A stretch of DNA of 5,572 bases, taken from an uncultured Lachnospiraceae bacterium (lineage in GTDB: Bacteria; Bacillota; Clostridia; Lachnospirales; Lachnospiraceae). Every line of letters begins with the position of its first letter. The first letter of the stretch is position 1. The translations under genes were made by a program, and so were the position numbers. Location of the stretch: positions 1-5,572 of the forward strand of contig CACZSE010000322.1 of assembly GCA_902783735.1 (NCBI GenBank), read 5' to 3'. Of this stretch, positions 1 to 5,572 are shown piece after piece. Below the pieces are notes generated by a model. That model saw only the letters and a program-made list of their open reading frames with translations. It ran no database searches and was not told the origin of the DNA.

Positions 1-381
1 ACCCTGGTTGATCTCGATATTGTTTTCAGATGATTCACCTTCCGAAAGGCTGTTATCCGAAACTGTTGAGATCACTGCTTCATTATCTGAAACAGTCTCC
101 TGTGCTTCATTGTCCGAAACAGTCTCATCTGCCTCATTGTCTGAAACAGTTACGTCTGTTTCTTCCGGCTTTGTCTCTTCTTCCTGAGAAACTGCCGGTG
201 TCTCATCTGCCGTATCGACGTCATCCTGAACAGTCGTATTGGCATCAGAAACTTCTTCTGCAGCATTTTCCACGCCTGCTTCTGCCGCAAATGTCATGAC
301 CGGCAGCTGCGTAAACGTAAGCAAAAACATGAGAACAATGCTGAGAACCCTGTTTAGTGTGGCTCTTTTTCTTTTACTCAT
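1..381 (-). CDS. Secreted protein with TVSDN repeats, N-terminal part (runs off left edge)
   Basis: The reading frame is open from the ATG at 381 to the window edge (127 codons, no stop), so only the N-terminus is present. Residues 1-11 are basic (MSKRKRATLNR), residues 12-29 are hydrophobic, and a TFA-A site near residues 30-33 fits signal peptidase I, so the protein should be exported. The mature part is acidic and Glu/Asp/Thr/Ser-rich with no predicted fold. From residue 78 to 110 it carries TVSDN four times, at a spacing of 9-10 residues. Such stretches are common as linkers after the signal peptide of large surface proteins in Lachnospiraceae (family knowledge); the functional domain would lie outside the window. 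A purine-rich sequence (GGAAAAGG) ends 2 bases before the ATG and another (GGAAAGGG) ends 12 bases before it, so neither is ideally spaced. An in-frame TTG at 393 is a less likely alternative start. A promoter with an upstream palindrome lies at 456-501. Confidence 0.85.
   Translation of the reverse strand, partial: MSKRKRATLNRVLSIVLMFLLTFTQLPVMTFAAEAGVENAAEEVSDANTTVQDDVDTADETPAVSQEEETKPEETDVTVSDNEADETVSDNEAQETVSDNEAVISTVSDNSLSEGESSENNIEINQG
52..150 (-). repeat. Four imperfect tandem repeats encoding TVSDN units
   Basis: Within the secreted protein, residues 78-110 read as TVSDNEADE, TVSDNEAQE, TVSDNEAVIS and TVSDN. At DNA level this is a 27-bp period with a 3-bp insertion in the third unit. 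Synonymous differences between units (TCA/TCG, GAC/GAT, GAG/GAA) show that the peptide is preserved while the DNA has drifted, so selection acts on the protein. The role is probably that of a flexible spacer near the cell wall; this is inferred. Confidence 0.85.
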
Positions 382-455
382 AGCCTTTTCCAACCCTTTC
401 CTTGTAAACTTATAATGATCCACAAATATTATTGTGACATCAAAATCCAAATGTT

Positions 456-484
456 ATTGTAAATAACCCCTGTCCCAAAGTATA
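456..484 (-). promoter_or_regulatory. Candidate promoter of the secreted repeat protein
   Basis: On the minus strand a -10 hexamer TACAAT (456-461, five of six to consensus) lies 17 bases downstream of a poor -35 hexamer TATACT (479-484). The -35 directly abuts the palindromic element. A weak -35 beside an operator-like palindrome is typical of activator-dependent promoters. The predicted transcript would start near 449, giving a leader of about 70 bases before the ATG at 381. The assignment rests on sequence only and is helped by the parallel arrangement in front of the regulator gene. Confidence 0.45.
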
Positions 485-515
485 GTACCCTTATGGGTAC
501 TTTGCATGTTTTTTA
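484..515 (-). promoter_or_regulatory. Palindromic element copy 1, candidate operator
   Basis: Positions 484-501 form the perfect inverted repeat AGTACCC-TTAT-GGGTACT, followed on the plus strand by a run of six T (509-514). The whole 484-515 block matches 3238-3269 at 29 of 32 positions, with no gaps and in the same orientation. Read on the minus strand, the direction of the gene it precedes, an A-tract lies upstream, then the palindrome, then the promoter. An A-tract there could act as an UP element or part of the site. The likely ligand is the MalT-like regulator encoded next door; this is inferred from position. A terminator reading for the plus strand was considered, but no plus-strand gene lies upstream. 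Confidence 0.6.
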
Positions 516-533
516 ATCCTTCGGTTTCTAATT

Positions 534-797
534 TTATTCTCCAAAGACTCTGGATCTTTGAAGCTCGGCAATGAAATCACCGTAGTCTTCAACGAACTGT
601 CCCAGCCTTAAGCCTGCACTTATCTCATCTCCGTCAAGCTCAAGCGAGACCTTCTTTACAAGATCCTCATCTGAAACTCCCGACTCCATGAGTTTAGCGA
701 TAAACTCATCATCCGTCTCTACCTTTTTTGTCATTCCGTTAAGTTCCAGCAATATTCCGTTCTCCCTGCTGATCCTTACATCAGATTTCCACTTCAT
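534..797 (-). CDS. Small 87-residue acidic protein of unknown function
   Basis: I do not recognise this family. The ATG at 797 is chosen because an excellent GGAGGG (805-810) sits 7 bases upstream; a longer frame starting at TTG 812 would use that Shine-Dalgarno sequence as codons. The product has no signal peptide, membrane segment or cysteine, so it should be cytosolic. It starts with an apparent beta hairpin (VRISRENGILLELNGMTKKV), followed by two similar short helical stretches, FIAKLMES (32-39) and FIAELQRS (75-82), around an acidic middle. The gene begins 18 bases after the stop of the regulator, on the same strand, with no terminator between them, so the two are almost certainly co-transcribed. 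A role as accessory or modulator of the regulator is a guess from context only. No clear hairpin terminator is seen after its TAA. Confidence 0.75.
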   Translation of the reverse strand: MKWKSDVRISRENGILLELNGMTKKVETDDEFIAKLMESGVSDEDLVKKVSLELDGDEISAGLRLGQFVEDYGDFIAELQRSRVFGE

Positions 798-815
798 CGA
801 TATTCCCTCCAATAG

Positions 816-3188
816 TTACCCGCGATGCACCAGTCCCAACTGAACGGCTTTTCTCTCCGCTTCAGCCCTGCTTTTAACACCTAGTTTTTTATATATATTT
901 CTGTTGTGTTTTTTTAATCCGTCATATGTAATGTCCAGTTCTTCGCAGATCTCATCAGTGGATCTGCCATCGCATAACATGGCAAGTACCTGTGCCTCTC
1001 TTTTTGTGAACTGAACGACTTCCTTTGGAATAAATTTGAGATAGTCGGGGAAGCACAGTGCGATCTCCTGACACTCTTTGTAAACCGTATTCAAAAATTC
1101 ACCGTAAGCCGATGTTACCTTTTCATCGTTCATGACCTGTTTTAAGAGCGGTAAAACAGCGGCGCCTTCCAGTGAGATCGTTCTGACAAAATGATACTCA
1201 CATGACAATCCTATACCGGCAATAAGATGTTCCTTCCAATGGTCATCGCCCATTCTGAACAGTATGACAGCCTTAAGGATATCGTTTTCCATCTTATAGA
1301 AGGTTCTTTCGTAGGTCTTTATGTACCCATCCATGAAACATGCAAGATCAAACGCTTCTTCCAAACGATTCTCGGATATGAGGCAGCGTATCTTTATCAT
1401 CTGTCTGTATCTGTCCGAGATGCTGAACGATACCCTTGCTTCCGGAGTCTTTTCTATATAATCCTTTATATCGCTGCCAAAGCCGCCGTATAAAGCAATC
1501 CATGTTCCCATGGCTTTAATATTCGGCTCAAGGTGTCTGGCTTCTTCTTTTGAAGCTTTTTCGCAAAACGTTTCATATACCCTTTTTGCCGAAGGCAGCT
1601 GTCCCTCCACAAGATGCTGTCTGACCTGAATGCCTGTAGATACAAAGCACATCTCGATCTTTCCGCCGTGAGCGGCAGCCTCATAGCCGTCATTACACCT
1701 GGTTAGGACTTCATATGCCGACATCGTTGCTTTTTCAAATCCGCTTTCGGCTAAGGATAATGTAACAAGTCCGTTTCCGAATTTTCCAAGGATGACTTCC
1801 AGGGGTTTACCCATGAATTTTGCTATCTGAGTATCGTTTTTAGACCATTCGCTGAAGTCAAGTCCCCCGTTCATGATAGAGGGTATATTTCCCGTTGCAC
1901 CAAACTCCGGAAGTACGATATCGCCTTTTCTTACCAGCGCAAATACATCCTTCATGATCCTCAAGATACCCTTGGTCCCTCTGTGAGGTAATGCTATATC
2001 AAGATATGCCAGACGGGTTCTCGCTTCTCTGCGTCGTTCTTTTGAGTTATTGGTATCCTTGTAGTACTCCACGAGGTATTTATACCATTCCTCGGATTTT
2101 TCCGGCATAAGTATCAGATCGTAAAGCATGCTCATGCCGGCTGTCAGAACCGGAAGCTCCTTAAGTTCTTCTTCCGGAATGGCAAAGTAGTAGTCCTTGG
2201 TCTCCACATAATGACCGACTCCCGGGTGTGTGTTGACATTCATGATAAGAAGTTCTTTTACCCTTTGAGTCGCCCCTGCCTTTTTATAATATTTTAAGGC
2301 TAACGCAATATCTCCCTTAATTTCATAGAAGTTTGCGGCTCTTCTGAAATTCTCTTCAACTTCCTCTTTTGACCACAGCTGGTCCTGTTTCCAAATGTAG
2401 AATCCCTTCACTTCGGGACGTAATGAATAATACCCCCCGCTGTGATATTTGATCTGATTCATTTTTTCATAACAATACTCTATGACACGGCCTGTGTTTC
2501 TGTCTCCCGTCAGATACTCGGCCATTTCAACATTAAAACTATCGTACTGACATATACTCAGCGCAAAATGAACGAATTCGTCCGACCACTGCTCAAAAAC
2601 AAAGCTGTCCCAAAGACGATAGATATCCTGCCATACGGCAGCCCTGATATCTTCAGAATATCTTTCACCGTCACGCATCCTTTCCACATAACAGTGAAGT
2701 GCGCAAACGTATCCCCCTGACGCTTCCGTAACGGGAGCGATATCCTGCGGATCAAGTTCCACTCCTCTTTCTTGAAAATACTCATCTACTTCTTTGGGTC
2801 CAAAAGTAAAATCCGATTCCTGGACTCGTACGAAACCGAGGTCCATATCTTCTCCCGCGAGATATTTGGGAACCCCGCCTCTTGTGAGCATAACTACCTG
2901 TATGCCTCTTGTTCTGAGCAGTTTTCTTAAATATCTGATGGATTCCGGTTCGGAAAGCCACTGCATGTCTTCTATGATAACGGTGCTTGCCCTGAATGAT
3001 TCCGGATCGGGCATCTCGGTAATATTTCCGTCTTTACAATAAAGCGTCAGCGGATTTTTCCGTCTGTAGAAATTCTCTGCTGCCGCGCTCTTTCCCCATC
3101 CGTTGGCTGCGGTCATAATGACCGGAGCATAAAATTCCTCGGCTTTCTTAAGTTTTTCATACACTTTTGGAAGTTTAATATATTTCAT
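816..3188 (-). CDS. MalT-like (LAL family) LuxR-type transcriptional regulator
   Basis: This 790-residue protein has the architecture of large ATP-binding LuxR regulators: an N-terminal NTPase, a long helical repeat region and a C-terminal DNA-binding domain. The Walker A motif is AANGWGKS (27-34), with a Walker B-like strand TVIIED (69-74) and the LTRGGVPKYL segment (101-110) typical of the family after the next strand. Residues of about 270-700 are helix-rich and TPR-like, the presumed inducer-sensing part. Residues 727-790 are a clear LuxR helix-turn-helix, starting FTKREAQVLAMLCDG and containing HNRNIYKKLGVKSRAEA. Family members are typically ATP- and ligand-dependent activators; the ligand here cannot be read from sequence. 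The start is well fixed: an in-frame TGA lies 18 bases upstream of the ATG, and the next Met is residue 25. The Shine-Dalgarno sequence is weak (GGGACGG, 3194-3200), and the predicted leader is only about 14 bases. The gene is divergent from the lipoprotein gene and lies beside a copy of the palindromic element, suggesting autoregulation. Confidence 0.92.
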   Translation of the reverse strand: MKYIKLPKVYEKLKKAEEFYAPVIMTAANGWGKSAAAENFYRRKNPLTLYCKDGNITEMPDPESFRASTVIIEDMQWLSEPESIRYLRKLLRTRGIQVVMLTRGGVPKYLAGEDMDLGFVRVQESDFTFGPKEVDEYFQERGVELDPQDIAPVTEASGGYVCALHCYVERMRDGERYSEDIRAAVWQDIYRLWDSFVFEQWSDEFVHFALSICQYDSFNVEMAEYLTGDRNTGRVIEYCYEKMNQIKYHSGGYYSLRPEVKGFYIWKQDQLWSKEEVEENFRRAANFYEIKGDIALALKYYKKAGATQRVKELLIMNVNTHPGVGHYVETKDYYFAIPEEELKELPVLTAGMSMLYDLILMPEKSEEWYKYLVEYYKDTNNSKERRREARTRLAYLDIALPHRGTKGILRIMKDVFALVRKGDIVLPEFGATGNIPSIMNGGLDFSEWSKNDTQIAKFMGKPLEVILGKFGNGLVTLSLAESGFEKATMSAYEVLTRCNDGYEAAAHGGKIEMCFVSTGIQVRQHLVEGQLPSAKRVYETFCEKASKEEARHLEPNIKAMGTWIALYGGFGSDIKDYIEKTPEARVSFSISDRYRQMIKIRCLISENRLEEAFDLACFMDGYIKTYERTFYKMENDILKAVILFRMGDDHWKEHLIAGIGLSCEYHFVRTISLEGAAVLPLLKQVMNDEKVTSAYGEFLNTVYKECQEIALCFPDYLKFIPKEVVQFTKREAQVLAMLCDGRSTDEICEELDITYDGLKKHNRNIYKKLGVKSRAEAERKAVQLGLVHRG

Positions 3189-3208
3189 AGCGACCGTCCC
3201 AAGTCAAC

Positions 3209-3238
3209 ATTATATACTGTATGGTTTCTTAACGTGAA
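3209..3238 (-). promoter_or_regulatory. Candidate promoter of the regulator operon
   Basis: On the minus strand a perfect TATAAT (3209-3214) lies 18 bases downstream of a weak -35 hexamer TTCACG (3233-3238). This -35 overlaps the end of the palindromic element. Transcription would start near 3202. The distance from the conserved GGGTAC half-site to the -10 is 24 bases here and 23 in front of the secreted repeat protein, so the two promoters share a layout as well as a motif. Confidence 0.55.
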
Positions 3239-3269
3239 GTACCCTTATGGCTACTTTACCTGTTTTTTA
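3238..3269 (-). promoter_or_regulatory. Palindromic element copy 2, candidate operator
   Basis: The inverted repeat AAGTACCC-TTAT-GGCTACTT (3237-3256) has one mismatch between its arms. A run of six T (3263-3268 on the plus strand) follows, as in copy 1. The three differences from copy 1 fall in one palindrome base and two bases of the spacer between palindrome and T-run. It sits in the divergent region between regulator and lipoprotein genes, directly against the -35 of the regulator promoter. Binding by the regulator itself is the simplest hypothesis. On the plus strand a TTTACC (3255-3260) and TATAAC (3280-3285) could form a weak promoter toward the lipoprotein, but the 19-base spacing is long. 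Confidence 0.6.
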
Positions 3270-3309
3270 TATAAATCATTATAACAGTTTACGATCGATA
3301 GTTATTACA

Positions 3310-3332
3310 GATAATTTGTGTTAATATACAAT
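3310..3332 (+). promoter_or_regulatory. Candidate promoter of the lipoprotein gene
   Basis: On the plus strand a -10 hexamer TACAAT (3327-3332) sits 17 bases after an approximate -35 hexamer. It would give a short leader of about 20 bases. The palindromic element lies about 80 bases upstream of this -10, so any direct effect on this promoter would have to act at a distance. An alternative promoter closer to the element (3255-3285) has poorer spacing. Confidence 0.35.
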
Positions 3333-3360
3333 AGAAAGAAAATTCCGGAGGATGAAGGAT

Positions 3361-4116
3361 ATGAAAAAGAAAAGTTTGATACTTGGATTGTCGTTTTTAC
3401 TGACGATATGTGCGACTGCCTGCGTCGCACAAAAGCTGACCGAAGTAAACAGACCTGAGGAAGTACAGTCTCAGGAGATCACAGCAGAGATGACCGATGA
3501 AGAAAACATCGAGACCACTGAGTCTAAAGAGACTGAAGAGAAGGCCGTTCCGACTCCAACGGCCATACCCACCCCGACCGTTGAGGCCGTAAGTGTCACA
3601 AAGGAGGCTTCCGATAAGGACGAAGCCAAAAAAGATGCTGCTGCGAAAAACGAAGAGAACAAAAAAGATAAAACTTCTGCTGCATCGGATAAAAACAATA
3701 CTGTTCCCGAAAAAACGGAATCTCAGGATGCGCCTGCCCCTGAAGCCGTATCACAGGATCCGGTCAGTGAAGCTCCCGTACAGGAACCGGTCAAAAGCGG
3801 TGTTCCCTCAAAGGAAGAGATATTGGGCAAGATATTCACCCAGTCCTTAAGTGCAACATTTGTAGGAAAAGAAAACGGCGAGACCTTCAGCGATGCCGCC
3901 GATCTTGCCGATGTTGTAATGAGCGCCGACGTAATGGCAGGTTACAATGAAACCACAGGTTCCGTTACCCTGTCCGAAACCTCCGAGGGAATGGTAATGA
4001 ATATGGTCCTTACCTTCGCATATGATCCGTCAGGCAGGATCGTATACAGCGGACCCGTAAATATGGATGCCACGGATTTTACCGCAACAGGAACCGTAAG
4101 CGGCTACATGAAATAA
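3361..4116 (+). CDS. Putative lipoprotein with long charged linker and unknown C-terminal domain
   Basis: I do not recognise the family. The start at ATG 3361 is preferred because GGAGG (3347-3351) is 9 bases upstream; an in-frame ATG at 3352 touches that sequence and leaves no spacing. The 251-residue product begins MKKK, followed by a hydrophobic stretch (5-20) and then ATAC with Cys21, an acceptable though not classical lipobox, so it is probably lipid-anchored on the outer face of the membrane. Residues 22-148 are low in complexity: acidic first, then VPTPTAIPTPT (63-73), then a Lys/Ala/Asp/Glu stretch (80-112), then Pro/Glu/Val-rich sequence. Residues of about 149-251 look like a compact domain, with a short helix (KEEILGKIF) and several beta-type segments such as GSVTLSET and MVMNMVLTFAYD. 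The linker is long enough to extend this domain from the membrane into the wall. The gene is divergent from the regulator, 172 bases away, and ends at a hairpin shared with the convergent gene. Confidence 0.8.
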   Translation: MKKKSLILGLSFLLTICATACVAQKLTEVNRPEEVQSQEITAEMTDEENIETTESKETEEKAVPTPTAIPTPTVEAVSVTKEASDKDEAKKDAAAKNEENKKDKTSAASDKNNTVPEKTESQDAPAPEAVSQDPVSEAPVQEPVKSGVPSKEEILGKIFTQSLSATFVGKENGETFSDAADLADVVMSADVMAGYNETTGSVTLSETSEGMVMNMVLTFAYDPSGRIVYSGPVNMDATDFTATGTVSGYMK

Positions 4117-4121
4117 TATAA

Positions 4122-4162
4122 AAGCAGGATGTTCACAGTATTACTACTCAAACATCCTGCTT
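4122..4162. terminator. Convergent hairpin, likely bidirectional terminator
   Basis: A perfect 12-bp inverted repeat, AAGCAGGATGTT (4122-4133) and AACATCCTGCTT (4151-4162), encloses a 17-base loop. It begins 5 bases after the stop of the lipoprotein gene, and the right arm extends into the last codons of the convergent gene. On the minus strand the stem is followed by a T-rich stretch (TTTTATATTATTT), which favours termination of the minus-strand pair. On the plus strand the following sequence has no strong T-run, so termination in that direction may be weaker. Confidence 0.7.
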
Positions 4163-4527
4163 ATGTATATCATAGCTTCTTCTTTATGAACCTCAAGGTT
4201 TCCCTCGAACAGCTTAAGACCGTTTATATCATGTGTATTCATGATCCCATTTGCAAGGATCTGTGATATATGGACCGCACAGATCCTGCAATCATAAAGA
4301 TCCCGTACCTGTTCGCGTGTAGTAAGGCCTTCCGTCAAGTCTCTTTTACCCATCACCTTTTGCATATAACGATGAAGGATCCTTGCACAGTTCTTTCTAA
4401 GAAGAATATCTTCATGATCTCCGAAATCTTCTCCTTTTGTCCACAAAAGGCCTGCCTCGGGCAAATCGTATCCGGTCCTTTTTCTTTCTTCCGAATCTAT
4501 ACACATCAGAAAATCACCGACTGTCAT
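4144..4527 (-). CDS. Small protein resembling S-layer homology (SLH) sequence
   Basis: The 127-residue product has no signal peptide or membrane segment. The segment from about residue 76 to 126 reads D-L-Y-D-C...HISQILANGIM...LFEGNLEVHKEEAMIYISRMF. This follows the SLH pattern: an early Asp, an aromatic or His position, I..A...GI, then F....V.+.EA...I.R. An earlier stretch (EDILLRKNCARILHRYM, 39-55) matches the second half of that pattern, suggesting one and a half or two degenerate units. SLH domains usually tether exported proteins to wall polymers; without a signal peptide that role is doubtful here, so a related cytosolic fold is possible. The ATG at 4527 is chosen because it follows the stop of the alpha-galactosidase gene by one base, with AAGGCGG just upstream. 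A longer frame starting at TTG 4545 would overlap that gene. The tight junction implies translational coupling. Three cysteines (9, 47, 80) plus Cys83 are notable for a small protein. Confidence 0.7.
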   Translation of the reverse strand: MTVGDFLMCIDSEERKRTGYDLPEAGLLWTKGEDFGDHEDILLRKNCARILHRYMQKVMGKRDLTEGLTTREQVRDLYDCRICAVHISQILANGIMNTHDINGLKLFEGNLEVHKEEAMIYISRMFE

Positions 4528-4528
4528 A

Positions 4529-5572
4529 TCAACCCGCCTTTTCAATGATCAGAGTGATATTTTCATGCGGTGGCATGCTTACTTGCGTATCCATCTTATC
4601 AACCGCGACTTCACGCAACTCACCCGTCCAGACATTCTTTATCCTGACAGTTTTAACATTCTTCAATTCTTCGGGGAAAAGATCTCCCAGTTTTTCAATG
4701 ACCGTATTACGATCGATCCGTATATTTTCATTTGCAGTCTCATCTGACAGATTATAAACCGCAAGTGCCAGTCTTCCACCAAATAAAGGCTTTGCAAGAA
4801 CATCTATGCGATCATTGTTTCTTATATATTCCTTCGAAGGATCTTCACAGTCATATGTGGTCCAGATCCGCTTACCCTGAATCCCGAGTCTGTCCTGATC
4901 TATGTCGATCAGATCCCTGTTTGCAATGATACTGTATATTTTGTCGCCTTTTTTTACTCTTCTTAAATCCATTCCAAGCATAAGAGGGACGTTCATCATG
5001 CACCACATTGACATATGGCTGGCATTCATGGCATCTGTCAGGCCGTTCATACCGATCACCAGCATATCAGGATCGTTCCATCCCCTGCCGATTCCCGCGA
5101 ACTCATCCATAATGACGCATTTATTGTACTGCGATGTGATACTATTGGTATACTCATCCGACCATTTGGCGGTACCGGGGTCTCCCTCAGCCGATCCGAC
5201 ATCGAATGTGATGTCATTTAATATCCTCCAGCTGTCACCTACCTTGTATCCCCAGTCAGAGGGCATTGTCTTACCCCATTCGCATATTGAAAACGCTATA
5301 TCCTTATCGGGCATCTCTTCACGAAGCGCCTCTAATACAGCCGCATATGAGGTCAGAGTATTCTCCTGACGACGGTGATTCATCAGTCTTATCCTGTTTT
5401 TCCCTTTGTGAAGCCTGATCGGAATGTCTTGTGACCATACAAACTCTGTTGAAGAAGCAGTCTCGTTCAAAAGATCATCGTATGTGATATCTCCCGTTGT
5501 ATCTTCTTCACTTCTGATCTGAAGCCATTGTCCGATACCTTCTTCTTTACCGGTCGCATACAAAACCGAGAT
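4529..5572 (-). CDS. GH27 alpha-galactosidase, C-terminal part (5' end outside the window)
   Basis: The frame is open to the right edge, giving 347 visible residues; a TTG at 5563 is internal, not the start. The enzyme should release terminal alpha-linked galactose from plant oligosaccharides or galactomannan. GH27 hallmarks are in order (fragment numbering): FSICEWGK at 94-101, SWRILNDI at 114-121, WNDPDMLVIG at 165-174, a HMSMWCMMNVPLMLGMDL stretch at 186-203, and ANRDLIDIDQD at 217-227. In characterised GH27 enzymes the Asp of the WR...D motif is the acid/base; here it is Asp120 (codon 5213-5215). The nucleophile motif (YxKxD type) should lie upstream and is not visible. Residues 1 to about 64 (VLYATG, IPIRLHKGKNRIRL) look like a beta-sandwich carbohydrate-binding module, placed before the SYAAVLEALREE helix that is part of the barrel. 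So the module appears inserted into the catalytic domain, as in some clostridial relatives. The C-terminal 100 residues form the usual beta domain. Secretion cannot be judged. Confidence 0.93.
   Translation of the reverse strand: MSVLYATGKEEGIGQWLQIRSEEDTTGDITYDDLLNETASSTEFVWSQDIPIRLHKGKNRIRLMNHRRQENTLTSYAAVLEALREEMPDKDIAFSICEWGKTMPSDWGYKVGDSWRILNDITFDVGSAEGDPGTAKWSDEYTNSITSQYNKCVIMDEFAGIGRGWNDPDMLVIGMNGLTDAMNASHMSMWCMMNVPLMLGMDLRRVKKGDKIYSIIANRDLIDIDQDRLGIQGKRIWTTYDCEDPSKEYIRNNDRIDVLAKPLFGGRLALAVYNLSDETANENIRIDRNTVIEKLGDLFPEELKNVKTVRIKNVWTGELREVAVDKMDTQVSMPPHENITLIIEKAG

Noticed and set aside
52..150. A 27-bp periodic repeat that might suggest a CRISPR array.
   Set aside because: The repeats are contiguous, imperfect and in frame within a coding sequence, with no spacers.
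480..514. Palindrome followed by a T-run on the plus strand, resembling an intrinsic terminator.
   Set aside because: No plus-strand gene precedes either copy, the second copy lies in a divergent promoter region with a mismatch in the stem, and both fit better as operators next to minus-strand promoters. A terminator role is not fully excluded.
798..812. A TTG start at 812 extending the 87-residue protein by five residues.
   Set aside because: The extension would consist of the Shine-Dalgarno sequence itself; the ATG at 797 has ideal spacing.
3352..3360. An earlier in-frame ATG for the lipoprotein gene at 3352.
   Set aside because: It directly touches the GGAGG ribosome binding site, whereas the ATG at 3361 is 9 bases away and yields a cleaner signal peptide.
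3593..3850. An 85-codon very basic plus-strand frame inside the lipoprotein gene.
   Set aside because: It is the shifted reading of the Lys/Glu-rich linker; the composition follows from the main frame and no separate start signal is evident.
4528..4545. A TTG start at 4545 for the SLH-like protein.
   Set aside because: It lies inside the alpha-galactosidase gene; the ATG at 4527 follows that stop by one base in a normal coupled arrangement.
4902..5369. A 155-codon plus-strand open frame opposite the alpha-galactosidase.
   Set aside because: It is antisense to well-conserved GH27 motifs, has no good ribosome binding site that I can see, and its hydrophobic look comes from the complementary strand.
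4529..5572. Possibility that the alpha-galactosidase is a broken gene starting at 5563.
   Set aside because: The frame continues unbroken to the window edge, and the sequence at the edge already fits a domain in progress, so the 5' end is simply outside the window.

Overview
The window looks like chromosomal DNA from an anaerobic Gram-positive of the Clostridia, most likely a Lachnospiraceae relative such as Butyrivibrio. Supporting this are a secreted protein with tandem TVSDN repeats, a lipoprotein-type signal, a large MalT-like LuxR regulator, a GH27 alpha-galactosidase of the type with an inserted carbohydrate-binding region, and GGAGG-type ribosome binding sites. The genus is an inference; no rRNA or other marker is present.

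Layout from left to right. (1) Positions 1-381, minus strand: the N-terminal 127 codons of a secreted repeat-bearing protein that runs off the left edge. (2) Positions 382-533: a promoter region holding a near-perfect palindrome. (3) Positions 534-797 and 816-3188, minus strand: a two-gene unit made of the 790-residue MalT-like regulator followed by an 87-residue protein of unknown function. (4) Positions 3189-3360: a divergent intergenic region with a second copy of the same element. (5) Positions 3361-4116, plus strand: a putative lipoprotein with a long Pro/Thr/Lys/Glu-rich linker and an unrecognised C-terminal domain. (6) Positions 4122-4162: a hairpin shared by two convergent genes. (7) Positions 4144-4527 and 4529-5572, minus strand: a coupled pair made of a GH27 alpha-galactosidase lacking its 5' end, followed by a small protein resembling S-layer-homology sequence.

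The most interesting signal is a 32-bp element present twice (484-515 and 3238-3269, 29 of 32 identical). Both copies have the same orientation and sit immediately upstream of plausible minus-strand promoters, one for the regulator and one for the secreted repeat protein. The simplest reading is that the regulator binds this element to control itself, its small downstream partner and the surface protein, and possibly the divergent lipoprotein. This would be a small self-contained envelope regulon. The binding assignment is inferred from position and symmetry, not shown. The alpha-galactosidase pair is separated from this unit by a convergent hairpin and carries no visible copy of the element, so it may be unrelated.
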